Source: Psychrobacter sp. P11G3
GTDB taxonomy: Bacteria > Pseudomonadota > Gammaproteobacteria > Pseudomonadales > Moraxellaceae
Direction: 5' to 3'
Assembly (NCBI RefSeq): GCF_001435845.1
Contig: NZ_CM003596.1
Coordinates: 2,403,298-2,467,297 of the forward strand
Length of the DNA: 64,000 nt
Of this stretch, positions 54,302-63,049 are shown piece by piece. The position numbers were made by a program, and so were the translations under genes. Every line of letters begins with the position of its first letter. The stretch's first letter is position 1. Under the pieces are notes generated by a model. That model made no database searches and was not told the DNA's origin. It worked only from the letters and a program-made list of their open reading frames with translations.

Positions 54302-55588
54302 TTAAACTGAAATAGTCTCAGCACCGCCCATAAACGGACGCAATACTTCTGGAATCGTAATGCTGCCATCAGCGTTTTGATGATTTTCCATCACTGCTAG
54401 TAGCGTACGACCCACAGCCAAACCTGAACCATTTAAAGTATGAGCTAAGCTGGTTTGTTTGCCATCTTTGACACGAGTACCCATACGGCGCGCTTGGAAA
54501 TCACCACAGTTAGAGCAGCTAGATATTTCACGATAGGTATCTTGGCTTGGCAACCATACTTCGATGTCATAAGTCTTTTGTGCAGCAAAACCCATATCGC
54601 CAGTACATAGCTGTACCGTGCGGTATGGCAAATTCAACTGCTGCAAGATATATTCAGCCTGCCCTGTCATTGCCTCAAGCAAGTCATCAGATTGCTCAGC
54701 GGTACCGACATTGACCATTTCAACTTTTTCAAACTGATGCTGACGAATCAAGCCGCGAGTATCACGCCCGTGTGAGCCAGCTTCACTACGGAAACATGGT
54801 GTATGCGCGGTGAATTTTAGCGGTAGCTCTTTAATATCCAAACGTTCGCCGCGTACCAAGTTGGTCATTGGCACTTCAGCGGTTGGAATAAGGTAAAAAT
54901 CCATTTCATCGTTATTCGTGTGATTGCTCAGTTTAAACAAATCATCTTCAAACTTAGGCAACTGACCCGTCCCTTTTAGACTATCGCTATTGACGATATA
55001 AGGCACATAAGTCTCAAGATAGCCGTATTTCATGGTATGGGTGTTGAGCATAAATTGAATCAGTGCACGATGCAGCTGCGCCAATTGACCTTTTAGCACG
55101 TTAAAACGGCTACCAGTCAATTTGGTCGCGGCTTCAAAATCCAGCATACCAAGTGTCTCACCGATATGGGTGTGATCTTGAATTTCAAAATCAAACGTAC
55201 GCGGCGTGCCCCACTTGCGCACTTCTACGTTATCGTCTTCTGACGTACCCACTGGTACATCTGCCGCTGGAATATTTGGAATCTGCAAAGCGGCTTGAGT
55301 AATACGCTCTTGCAGAGTACGTAACTCGTCTTCTGCAGCTTTAATCTCACCGCTAACGCTTTGCATCTCAACCAATAGCTCACTGGCATCTTCGCCTGAT
55401 TTTTTTAGGGCACCTACTTGCTTAGCACCCGCGTTACGGCGCGATTGCAACTCTTCGGTTTTAACTTGCAGCGATTTACGCTCGTTTTCAATCGTCTGCC
55501 AAAACGCCATATCAAGCGTATAACCACGGGTGGCTAGCTGCTGCTGTAGGTCGCTCAAATCGCCGCGTAAGAGTTTCGGATCAATCAT
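54302..55588 (-). CDS. serS: Serine--tRNA ligase
   Basis: 428 residues. An N-terminal coiled-coil tRNA-binding arm (about residues 30-100) is followed by the class II catalytic core. Motif 2 is around [27 protein letters not shown], with [16 protein letters not shown] and motif 3 [17 protein letters not shown]. The ATG at 55588 (MIDPKLL) matches the family N-terminus; the longer frame starts at GTG 55606. Confidence 0.97.
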   Translation of the reverse strand: MIDPKLLRGDLSDLQQQLATRGYTLDMAFWQTIENERKSLQVKTEELQSRRNAGAKQVGALKKSGEDASELLVEMQSVSGEIKAAEDELRTLQERITQAALQIPNIPAADVPVGTSEDDNVEVRKWGTPRTFDFEIQDHTHIGETLGMLDFEAATKLTGSRFNVLKGQLAQLHRALIQFMLNTHTMKYGYLETYVPYIVNSDSLKGTGQLPKFEDDLFKLSNHTNNDEMDFYLIPTAEVPMTNLVRGERLDIKELPLKFTAHTPCFRSEAGSHGRDTRGLIRQHQFEKVEMVNVGTAEQSDDLLEAMTGQAEYILQQLNLPYRTVQLCTGDMGFAAQKTYDIEVWLPSQDTYREISSCSNCGDFQARRMGTRVKDGKQTSLAHTLNGSGLAVGRTLLAVMENHQNADGSITIPEVLRPFMGGAETISV

Positions 55589-56055
55589 AGTAGTTGCCTG
55601 TAACACTAAAGGTGAATAAAAGGTTTATTAATATAATAGTTGCCTAACGTCTCGCTATCACTGTCTTTGTGACAACGGGCTATGGCGTTATGTCTTGTAC
55701 CAACACATCTTGTAGCCGCTATAATACCAAGACCTAGCAGATTTGACCATGTTTTGGTCACTTTTGGCGGCTGTAGGTTTGTTTTTGGGCGACCATTTCC
55801 GTTATGGTTAGCAAGTTGCATTTATCTCAGGGCCATATCCAAAGTTTTGACCAATCTCAACACCCCTCGCTCACCCCTATAAAACCATTAATATCGTCCC
55901 TATCAGCGAACAGCCTTGCTTATATGTTTCATTTAAGAGTACTTTTCGGTAAGATAAGCGCATACCTTTATTTGCCTCCAGCCAAGTGGCACATCATAGC
56001 TTGGCTTTGGCGATATAAACCCAACACTTTTAACACAAGTATCTGAGAAACCTTT
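55589..56055. other. Divergent intergenic region between serS and the YcxB-like gene
   Basis: No supported gene. It should hold the serS promoter (minus) and that of the YcxB-like gene (plus). A 7-bp inverted repeat (AGCCAAG 55980-55986 / CTTGGCT 56000-56006) is the only structure seen. Short open frames here lack ribosome-binding sites. Confidence 0.55.
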
Positions 56056-56721
56056 ATGGCCCTGTACCCTTACACGCTCCAACCTGTCGCCTTGAATCTG
56101 ACTGAGGCGGAATTTCACCAAGCACAGTATGAACTGTTTGCCAGTGCCAGTCCTTCTTTTGGTCTATCGAGCTTTAAAACCAAAGAATGGATCATTATGG
56201 CAGTGGTTGTGATACTTGCTATTGCAGGACTCATCTTTGTGACAGGCTACTCAACCATTATATTTTGGTTAATGCTCGTTGGCGTGGTGATTTATCTACT
56301 GGCTCGTACGTTGGGTTTTAAATGGTATGTAAAAAGAGAGTTTGAAAAACAAGTCGCCGATCAAGAAATGCCAGATGAGATGCGTCAGATGAAGCTGGGC
56401 GTACAAAAGCACGGTTTAGTTATGGCGATGCCAAGCAACCAACCTGATATGATGAAGAACTCACAAATGCGCGGTATGCAGATGCGTGCAGGCGCAACTC
56501 AGCAAGCCGTCATTCCTTGGACTGCGATCAAAAGCTGGGATGAGACTGACGACTATATCTTTATGATGTTTGAGTTGAAAGGCCAACAAGGCAGCCAAAT
56601 CGTACCGAAACGCTTGCAAGCGCAGAAGTTTCCTATCGACACTGTTCGTCAACATTTACAAGAAGTAGTTCCTGTCAAAGGATTGAACCCCGAAAACTTG
56701 CAAGCGCCAGCACAACTATAA
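56056..56721 (+). CDS. YcxB-like membrane protein
   Basis: 221 residues. Two adjacent hydrophobic helices (about residues 47-68 and 71-92) separate a short N-terminal strand region from a cytoplasmic C-terminal domain. That domain includes IPWTAIKSWDETDDYIFMMF, the pattern of YcxB-like C-terminal domains. A Met-rich stretch (MMKNSQMRGMQMRAG) is unusual. Function is unknown. A hairpin follows the stop codon. Confidence 0.72.
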   Translation: MALYPYTLQPVALNLTEAEFHQAQYELFASASPSFGLSSFKTKEWIIMAVVVILAIAGLIFVTGYSTIIFWLMLVGVVIYLLARTLGFKWYVKREFEKQVADQEMPDEMRQMKLGVQKHGLVMAMPSNQPDMMKNSQMRGMQMRAGATQQAVIPWTAIKSWDETDDYIFMMFELKGQQGSQIVPKRLQAQKFPIDTVRQHLQEVVPVKGLNPENLQAPAQL

Positions 56722-56727
56722 TTGGAG

Positions 56728-56757
56728 CTCTCTATTGTTTAGAAAGATAATAGAGAG
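56728..56757 (+). terminator. Hairpin after the YcxB-like gene
   Basis: CTCTCTATT (56728-56736) and AATAGAGAG (56749-56757) pair perfectly around a 12-nt loop. The following T-run is poor, so it may be a weak terminator. Confidence 0.55.
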
Positions 56758-56760
56758 ACC

Positions 56761-56837
56761 TGATTTTAGTTTTATAAAATCAATCATAAGATTGTATTTA
56801 TTAAATTTAACTTATTAATAATAGTTTGCTATTATTA
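56761..56837. promoter_or_regulatory. Two inverted repeats upstream of dps
   Basis: TGATTTTA / TAAAATCA (56761-56768 and 56775-56782) and TAATAATAG / CTATTATTA (56816-56824 and 56829-56837) are perfect. The second resembles the AT-rich dyads bound by Fur/PerR-type repressors. They are 145-220 bp before the dps start. Confidence 0.5.
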
Positions 56838-56981
56838 TAAGTATCAAAGGAAGAGATAGAATCTATATTAATAGTTACAGATGAAAACTAAAGTATTTTT
56901 CGCTGTATGTTAATTTATTAGAGCCTTTATCCTTCTTTACTTATTATCGTATAACTACACTCACACTATAAGGACAATACT

Positions 56982-57467
56982 ATGAGTAATTCTAATAATG
57001 CTACTAACCAGATCGGTCTAGAAAAAGCAGACATGAGCGAAGTTATCGCCAAATTAAACAATCTACTATCAACATATCACGTGTTTTATTTAAACGTACG
57101 TGGATATCACTGGAATGTAAAAGGTGAGCATTTCTTTACTTTGCATCCACAATTTGAAGAATTGTATACGTCACTACAGGTCCAAATCGATGAAATTGCT
57201 GAGCGTATCTTGACCTTGGGTGGTACACCACTTCACGCTTATAGCGATTTTACGCAGCATACTAGTATCAGTGAAGACAAGAATGTCAAAGATGGTACAA
57301 GCTGCGTCAAAGGCGTAGTCACTGGCTTACAAGCATTAATTGCAGAACAGCGTCAAGTATCAGCCCTAGCAGAAGAGAGCGAAGACCAAGGTTCAGCTGA
57401 CCTAGTTGATGCTTACGTACAAGAGCAAGAAAAACTGGTATGGATGTATAACGCGTTTTTGGGTTAA
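56982..57467 (+). CDS. dps: Dps-family DNA-protecting ferritin
   Basis: 161 residues. Ferroxidase ligands have canonical Dps spacing: His43, His55, Asp70 and Glu74 (H-x11-H-x14-D-x3-E), within GYHWNVKG...HPQFEELY...QIDEIAERI. The family forms dodecamers that oxidise and store iron using hydrogen peroxide; the short N-terminal tail has few Lys, so DNA binding may be weak. AAGGA lies 7 nt before the ATG. A palindromic terminator follows. Confidence 0.95.
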   Translation: MSNSNNATNQIGLEKADMSEVIAKLNNLLSTYHVFYLNVRGYHWNVKGEHFFTLHPQFEELYTSLQVQIDEIAERILTLGGTPLHAYSDFTQHTSISEDKNVKDGTSCVKGVVTGLQALIAEQRQVSALAEESEDQGSADLVDAYVQEQEKLVWMYNAFLG

Positions 57468-57530
57468 TAGTCGTTAGTTTTTATTCGGTTTGACCTTACT
57501 AACTCTAATGATTATCAGATTCTAAATAAT

Positions 57531-57558
57531 AAAAAAGCACCTAATTAGGTGCTTTTTT
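57531..57558. terminator. Bidirectional terminator between dps and the DUF2057 gene
   Basis: AAAAAAGCACCTAA then TTAGGTGCTTTTTT: a perfect 28-bp palindrome with A- and T-runs. It serves the converging genes on both strands. Confidence 0.95.
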
Positions 57559-57585
57559 ATTGTCTATCTTTTAGAAAAGACTGTT

Positions 57586-58290
57586 TTATTTTTGGATCCA
57601 TTGACGCATTTTTTCACGTTCAGCAGGCGTAGCTTGTAGCCAAACTTGCATAAACGTATCTAACGTACTAGTAGAAGTGTTTACGCTAGATGCTTGCTTA
57701 ACAGTGGTCGTGCCAGTATTGACGTTGCTAGTAGTATTTACTACTGGTTGATCTAAAGAGGCGATAGCACGTTGGTTCTGTAACTCTGCATCACCTGCAC
57801 CGCCGAACACGCCGCCTAGTGCTTTACCAATGCCTGAGAATATGCCGCCTTGGTTACCGACCATACTTTGCTGACTAGCAATGACCGTATTATTCTGTTG
57901 CACAGCGAGTGTTGGCTGCTTAGCATAGTCTTTAGCAGCTTCATATGCTTCTGGTTGATTAGGCATAGTCAAACGATATGTTTGATTGTCGGCCAATTGT
58001 GCTGTCACACTGACGTTACCTGAACGCAAATAATCATGCTCATCACGACGCAAGTTATATAGACGGTCATACTTAGCAGTAATAGCATGTTGTCCAGGCT
58101 GTAACGTAAATGTTTTTTGCAGCGGCTGAAAAGCGCTCTGCTGAATTTCCTGCCCATTAATAGCAGTTACTTTGATATGGTCATCAACCTGTAGGGTCAC
58201 TGCTGCCTGTGACAACATAGAGACCGAGGCAGCACCTACCAATAACGTACCTATCGTTAGTTTCTTTAGCAAAAAAGTATTCGATTTCAT
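57586..58290 (-). CDS. DUF2057-family periplasmic protein
   Basis: 234 residues with a signal peptide (cleavage after SQA near residue 29) and a DUF2057 (YccT-like) N-terminal beta domain: VTLQVDDHIKVTAINGQEI, then FTLQPGQHAITAKYDRLY and YRLTMPNQPEAYEAAKDYAKQP. A Gly-rich hydrophobic patch (GGIFSGIGKALGGVFGGAG) and a Thr/Ser-rich linker precede the C-terminal helix TPAEREKMRQW. Function unknown; some relatives affect biofilm or curli output. Confidence 0.8.
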   Translation of the reverse strand: MKSNTFLLKKLTIGTLLVGAASVSMLSQAAVTLQVDDHIKVTAINGQEIQQSAFQPLQKTFTLQPGQHAITAKYDRLYNLRRDEHDYLRSGNVSVTAQLADNQTYRLTMPNQPEAYEAAKDYAKQPTLAVQQNNTVIASQQSMVGNQGGIFSGIGKALGGVFGGAGDAELQNQRAIASLDQPVVNTTSNVNTGTTTVKQASSVNTSTSTLDTFMQVWLQATPAEREKMRQWIQK

Positions 58291-58392
58291 AAGTTATTCC
58301 ATTAATAGTAAAAGCGAGTTGGACAAAAGATTCGTATTCTAACGGTTGTTCATTTTTTGCTGCTAAAGGTCTTACTGCTAAGAGTTTTGCTG

Positions 58393-59196
58393 CTAAAAAT
58401 CAAGTGGCATCGTATGTTGGTCTTGATCAGGTGTGTCGTTATCCACTTGTGTCTCTTGAGCGATATCAGCAAGCTCTGCGGCAAGCGTCTGCTCATCAAT
58501 GGTACGCAAAGCATCACTTATGACTGCTTTTGAGATATTACTGCGACCAAGGTTAGAGAACATTGGTTGAATATAATTAAGTACTTCCATCATCGCACCG
58601 ATACGATGTGGTCCATCAGTTAGTAAGTGATCAATAATTCGCTCGTCAAACTGCCATCCACGCCGACGCAAAATAGACTGTAATAATGCTTGCCTGTCTG
58701 CCAAATCATGTCCAGTAGGGACTTTGAAGGTAGGTGCTTGTGCCAGACGCGTCAACAAATCCCTCAATTGAAAGGGTAAGTCGTCGGCTGGTTTATTGGC
58801 GGCAAACAATAACTGGCGTTGCCCTTCTCGGCTACGATTGATCAGGTGAAATAAAGCTTCTTGCCACTGACTGCTTTGCTCAAGCACTTCCAAATCATCA
58901 ATAGCAATCAAATCAAAGTTTTCTAACGATGATAGTACGTGGACATCTGTATGAATCAGCTCATTAAGGGACAAACAGATAGCTGATTTGTCCATCTCGA
59001 TAAATGACTCGCAAATAGCAGACAGCAAATGAGACTTACCTGTAGCAGGGCTACCAAACAGATATAGTTGACCGATCAGGCCAACATGTAACTGCCGTAC
59101 TGCATCAATAATCGACATCCAACCGGGACCGGCAAAGTCGCTGAGACTTGCATCATGCTTAATGTCCAGATTGAGACTTAGCTGTGCTTCTGCCAT
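58393..59196 (-). CDS. hda: DnaA regulatory inactivator Hda
   Basis: 267-residue AAA+ protein related to DnaA domain III. The N-terminal AQLSLNL is a sliding-clamp-binding motif as in Hda. Walker A is FGSPATGKSHLL, Walker B LIAIDDLE, and Arg-finger/sensor regions follow (LRDLLTRLAQ, DRQALLQSILRRRGW). With the clamp it stimulates DnaA-ATP hydrolysis and prevents re-initiation. A ~35-residue acidic tail extends beyond the usual ~235 length. It follows perM on the same strand, a common gammaproteobacterial neighbourhood. Confidence 0.9.
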   Translation of the reverse strand: MAEAQLSLNLDIKHDASLSDFAGPGWMSIIDAVRQLHVGLIGQLYLFGSPATGKSHLLSAICESFIEMDKSAICLSLNELIHTDVHVLSSLENFDLIAIDDLEVLEQSSQWQEALFHLINRSREGQRQLLFAANKPADDLPFQLRDLLTRLAQAPTFKVPTGHDLADRQALLQSILRRRGWQFDERIIDHLLTDGPHRIGAMMEVLNYIQPMFSNLGRSNISKAVISDALRTIDEQTLAAELADIAQETQVDNDTPDQDQHTMPLDF

Positions 59197-59524
59197 GAAT
59201 CATCAACTCGTGTTGCGTAGTGCAATGGAAAAATATAATAGAAAAGATAGGTTACTTTGAGCTGTATTCATTACTATCAATACTAGCCGCTACAACTGTA
59301 AGTAATGGCCCTATAGTATTTGCAAAAATAGGTCAGTCACTTTGTTGAAAACAAATTTAGCAAAACTGGTACCAAAACGGTTGATACTATCAACACTGCG
59401 CCTATATATAACATATTTACAAAATGACTGACAAGTCTTTTACCCATTAAGCCTTATCAATCATTGCGTTCATATCCTAATATTGCATATTGATCTTTAT
59501 CTAGTATGTTCAATAATAAGATAA
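59197..59524. other. Intergenic region between perM and hda
   Basis: 328 bp on the minus-strand path from perM to hda. It should contain the hda promoter. No gene, repeat or clear hairpin seen. Confidence 0.55.
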
Positions 59525-60631
59525 TTATCTTTTTTCAAACAATGCCAGTTGTTTACGACCTTTATAAAAGTCAGTGGTTCGATAGTAGTTGTATAAATGG
59601 CGGAACAAGACATTTAAGACAGCGGACACTGGTAAGGCAATAAGCATACCGACAAAGCCTAGTAGACTGGCACCAGCCAAGACGGCAAATATGACCCACA
59701 ATGGCGATAGACCAATCTTATCACCTAACAGCAATGGTTGTAGGATATAACCTTCTGCAGCTTGTCCAATCAAGAACGCACCTACGACCAATGACAAATA
59801 CGTCCAGTCCAATCCGAACTGAAATAGACAGGCGATAATAGCCGCGATAAAACCAATACCAAACCCTAAGTACGGCACAAAACTGGCAATGCCTGCTACC
59901 ATACCAATGATAAGCCCAAGCTCTAATCCAATAAGCTGCAACTGTACAGCATAAATAGCGCCTAGCAATACCATCACTAGCAATTGACCTTTAATAAATG
60001 CCATCAATGCAAGATCACACTCTTTAGCTATTTCAGTCACTTTTTGACAGTAAGCACCTGGTATCGCCATTTTCCAGTTATGCAAACGCTGATCCCAATT
60101 AAATAGGAAATAGAAGGTCAAAATAGGCACCAATACAATAAGGCCAGCATTATTGATGAAGTTCATACTTGAGGTCAGTATTTGGCTCATCATGGTGCTA
60201 GCATCAGCGAACTTATAGTTAGTTTGCATATAATCGACGAGAGTATCGGAAAATTCTTTCGACTCTAATTGAGGCAGTTTGATACGAGTATTACTATTGA
60301 ACCACTCTCGTACGACTTGATTGTACCAATTAAATATCTTTGGCAAATAATCCCACGCCGCTTGCAGCTGATGCCACAATGTCGGTACCAACCACCATAA
60401 TAATAACGCCATCCCTAGAGTAATCGTCGAGTAGACGATAATAATCGCGACCCAGCGCTTGATGTATTTTGATAGGCGCTTGACTAGAGGGTTAAATAGA
60501 TAAGCCAACATAAAGGCAAAAACAAAAGGTACGATGACGGGCATCATCAAATACAAGAGAAACACAGCCACCACTAACGCCACGACAATAAATAAACGCC
60601 GAAAAAAAGGATCTATTGGTTGGTTCATCAT
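59525..60631 (-). CDS. perM: AI-2E/PerM-family membrane protein
   Basis: 368 residues with about eight hydrophobic helices in the AI-2E transporter pattern. There is an N-terminal pair, a central soluble amphipathic region (WDYLPKIFNWYNQVVREW), and the conserved late block GLSPLWVIFAVLAGASLLGFVGMLIALPV. Relatives export AI-2 or act as Na+/H+ antiporters, so the substrate is open. It is divergent from purM, as in many gammaproteobacteria. Confidence 0.9.
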   Translation of the reverse strand: MMNQPIDPFFRRLFIVVALVVAVFLLYLMMPVIVPFVFAFMLAYLFNPLVKRLSKYIKRWVAIIIVYSTITLGMALLLWWLVPTLWHQLQAAWDYLPKIFNWYNQVVREWFNSNTRIKLPQLESKEFSDTLVDYMQTNYKFADASTMMSQILTSSMNFINNAGLIVLVPILTFYFLFNWDQRLHNWKMAIPGAYCQKVTEIAKECDLALMAFIKGQLLVMVLLGAIYAVQLQLIGLELGLIIGMVAGIASFVPYLGFGIGFIAAIIACLFQFGLDWTYLSLVVGAFLIGQAAEGYILQPLLLGDKIGLSPLWVIFAVLAGASLLGFVGMLIALPVSAVLNVLFRHLYNYYRTTDFYKGRKQLALFEKR

Positions 60632-61131
60632 GGCAAGTAATCCTATAGTTGGACGAGGTTAAAAAAAGTGACAGTCAGTCAGTAATAGTATTTTCTAAAA
60701 AAATAAATGCCGTCATCACGATGTGTCACTAGGCGAATTGCTTTCTTTTCTCATTAGTTTTAGCTAGCTAAACTGAGACGTATCAACGTTCCTAAAAAGT
60801 CTAATTTTTAATAAATTTATGTTTATTAGTTTTTATTCTGTCAATCACATTTGGACTTGTATTAAGGCCAATATTGACAATAAATTTAGCGTTCTATTAT
60901 CGCAGAGTACAATAAAAAATCAGTCATTTTTTGTTTCTTAACCGCTTATTTGCCACTTAATGCAAATCTTAGTCAAATATTGGCAAGTTGCTTTGCGAGT
61001 ACGGTCTGTTTTTGGGTATAATGCGCGCACTGTCTTTAAACTTTGCTTTTGAACTTTATAACGCTAATTTTTGCGTGCTCAATTACTTTACTTTTTAATC
61101 CCAATTATCTATCCCCAACTGTGAGATGACT
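60632..61131. other. Divergent promoter region between perM and purM
   Basis: 500 bp without a gene. It includes a 14-bp perfect palindrome TTTAGCTAGCTAAA at 60759-60772 and the purM promoter. No PurR-like operator of the E. coli type was recognised. Confidence 0.6.
60993..61022 (+). promoter_or_regulatory. Sigma-70 promoter of purMN
   Basis: TTGCGA (60993-60998), an 18-bp spacer and a consensus TATAAT (61017-61022). The leader to purM would be about 100 nt. Confidence 0.75.
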
Positions 61132-62193
61132 ATGAGTGACAAGCCTTCTTTAAGCTACAAAGATGCCGGTGTTGATATCGATGCAGGCGATGCTTTGGTT
61201 CAGCGAATCAAGTCCGTTGCAAAAGCCACTACTCGTCCTGAAGTCGTGGGTGGACTTGGCGGTTTTGGTGCGTTATGCCGTATCCCAACAGGTTATACCT
61301 CACCATTATTGGTTTCTGGTACTGATGGCGTCGGCACCAAACTAAAATTAGCCCTACAGCTGAACCGTCATGACACGATTGGTATTGATTTGGTGGCGAT
61401 GTGCGTCAATGATTTATTGGTTTGCGGCGCAGAGCCACTGTTCTTTTTAGACTACTATGCAACTGGTAAACTAGATGTCGATGTAGCGGCGACTGTCGTG
61501 ACTGGTATTGGTGATGGTTGTAAGTTAGCTAACTGTGCGCTTATCGGTGGTGAAACTGCTGAAATGCCAGGCATGTATCAAGACGACGATTACGATCTAG
61601 CTGGATTTTGCGTAGGCGTGGTTGAAGAAGCAGAAGTTGTCACTGGTGAAAATGTCGCAGAAGGCGATGTACTGATTGCCCTTGCCTCAAGTGGCGCGCA
61701 CTCAAACGGTTACTCATTGGTTCGTAAAGTCATCGAAGTTAGCGGTGTAGATGTTACGAGTAGCGATGAGCAACTAGACGGCCAGCCTATTCAAGACGCT
61801 CTAATGGCTCCTACCCGTATCTATGTAAAAGCCATCAAGGCATTACAAGACACGCTTGGTAGCTCAGCCTTACATGCGATGTCACACATCACAGGTGGTG
61901 GTCTAACGGACAACCTGCCACGTGTACTACCTGATACCCTAGCAGCTAGCATCGATACCAATAGCTGGCAGTTCTCAGAGCTATTCACTTGGCTCCAGAC
62001 CCAAGGTAATATCGCGCAGAGCGAGATGTACCGTACCTTTAACTGCGGCGTTGGTTTTGTCATCGTTATGCCAAAAGACAAAGCAGAAGCTGCTATCCAG
62101 ACCTTGACTGATGCGGGCGAGACAGCTTGGCAAATAGGTGAAATGATCAAACGCAGCACTGATGACCAGGCGGATGCAGTGGTGTACCGTTAA
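61132..62193 (+). CDS. purM: Phosphoribosylformylglycinamidine cyclo-ligase
   Basis: 353-residue AIR synthetase of purine synthesis. The N-terminus [14 protein letters not shown] aligns with E. coli PurM, which supports the ATG at 61132 over the one at 61126. ATP-site phrases [25 protein letters not shown] and [11 protein letters not shown] are intact, as is [16 protein letters not shown]. purN overlaps its stop codon by one base (TAATG). Confidence 0.96.
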   Translation: MSDKPSLSYKDAGVDIDAGDALVQRIKSVAKATTRPEVVGGLGGFGALCRIPTGYTSPLLVSGTDGVGTKLKLALQLNRHDTIGIDLVAMCVNDLLVCGAEPLFFLDYYATGKLDVDVAATVVTGIGDGCKLANCALIGGETAEMPGMYQDDDYDLAGFCVGVVEEAEVVTGENVAEGDVLIALASSGAHSNGYSLVRKVIEVSGVDVTSSDEQLDGQPIQDALMAPTRIYVKAIKALQDTLGSSALHAMSHITGGGLTDNLPRVLPDTLAASIDTNSWQFSELFTWLQTQGNIAQSEMYRTFNCGVGFVIVMPKDKAEAAIQTLTDAGETAWQIGEMIKRSTDDQADAVVYR

Positions 62194-62885
62194 TGTCAAT
62201 TGATAACGCAAGCCAGCCTATCAAACCATTGCGTATTGCTGTTCTAGTCTCAGGAAGTGGTAGCAACCTGCAAGTGTTAATCAATGCAATGCAAGCAGGT
62301 GCGCTACCGATTGAAATCGTTGGTGTCATTAGTAACCGTGAAGATGCTTATGCATTGACACGTGCTAAAGATGCCAATATTCCAGTTGCGGTATTGTCAC
62401 ACGTTGCTAGTGGTAAACGTATGGGTATCAAGACGTTTGAAACCCACGCCAACGAACAGCTAATAGCGTGGCAACCTGACTTGATCGTCTTAGCTGGGTT
62501 TATGCGCGTACTAAGTGGCTCATTTATCGATAATGTACCAGCGCCCATGATTAATCTTCACCCTTCTCTACTTCCGGTTTATAAGGGTTTAGATACTCAC
62601 AAACGAGTTATACAAGCGGGTGAACGTAGTCACGGGTGTAGTATTCATAAAGTGACAGCGGAGCTTGATGCAGGTCAGGTGTTGACTCAAGCTGTATTAG
62701 ATGTCGATATCAACGACACCGCAGAGAGCTTACAGTCACGGGTACAGAAGCTTGAGCATCAGCTATTACCTTGGACGATTTTACTACTAGCAAAAAATGT
62801 ATTGTCACTTGAAGCAAATAATACATCATCGCAAACACAAACTTATTTACCTAAGTTGCCTTTGCAATTGCTTATAGACGGATAA
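62193..62885 (+). CDS. purN: Phosphoribosylglycinamide formyltransferase
   Basis: 230-residue GAR transformylase. The N-terminal phosphate loop is VLVSGSGSNLQ; the folate/catalytic region is INLHPSLLPVYKGLDTHKRV with the active-site Asn-x-His, and the late Asp is in AELDAGQVLTQAVL. It is coupled to purM by TAATG. The C-terminal tail is about 15 residues longer than E. coli PurN. Confidence 0.95.
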   Translation: MSIDNASQPIKPLRIAVLVSGSGSNLQVLINAMQAGALPIEIVGVISNREDAYALTRAKDANIPVAVLSHVASGKRMGIKTFETHANEQLIAWQPDLIVLAGFMRVLSGSFIDNVPAPMINLHPSLLPVYKGLDTHKRVIQAGERSHGCSIHKVTAELDAGQVLTQAVLDVDINDTAESLQSRVQKLEHQLLPWTILLLAKNVLSLEANNTSSQTQTYLPKLPLQLLIDG

Positions 62886-62934
62886 GAATTCTGGCCTATC
62901 AAGCTGCTTTTAATAATGCTTTATATAGCTCAAT

Positions 62935-62974
62935 AAAAAGCCCAGCTACTCGTAATGAGTAACTGGGCTTTTTT
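62935..62974. terminator. Terminator between purN and the aldehyde dehydrogenase gene
   Basis: AAAAAGCCCAGCTACTC pairs with GAGTAACTGGGCTTTTT (one mismatch) around a 5-nt loop, with T-runs on both strands. It serves the converging genes. Confidence 0.92.
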
Positions 62975-63049
62975 ATTTGATAACTATTTACTATCATTTA
63001 AAATCGTAAATAGTTATCTATTTAGCTAATTTGTCTAATTAGTTCATTC

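Noticed and set aside
55606-56055. Small genes in the serS upstream region
   Set aside because: The open frames are short, overlap each other on both strands and lack Shine-Dalgarno sequences or family features.
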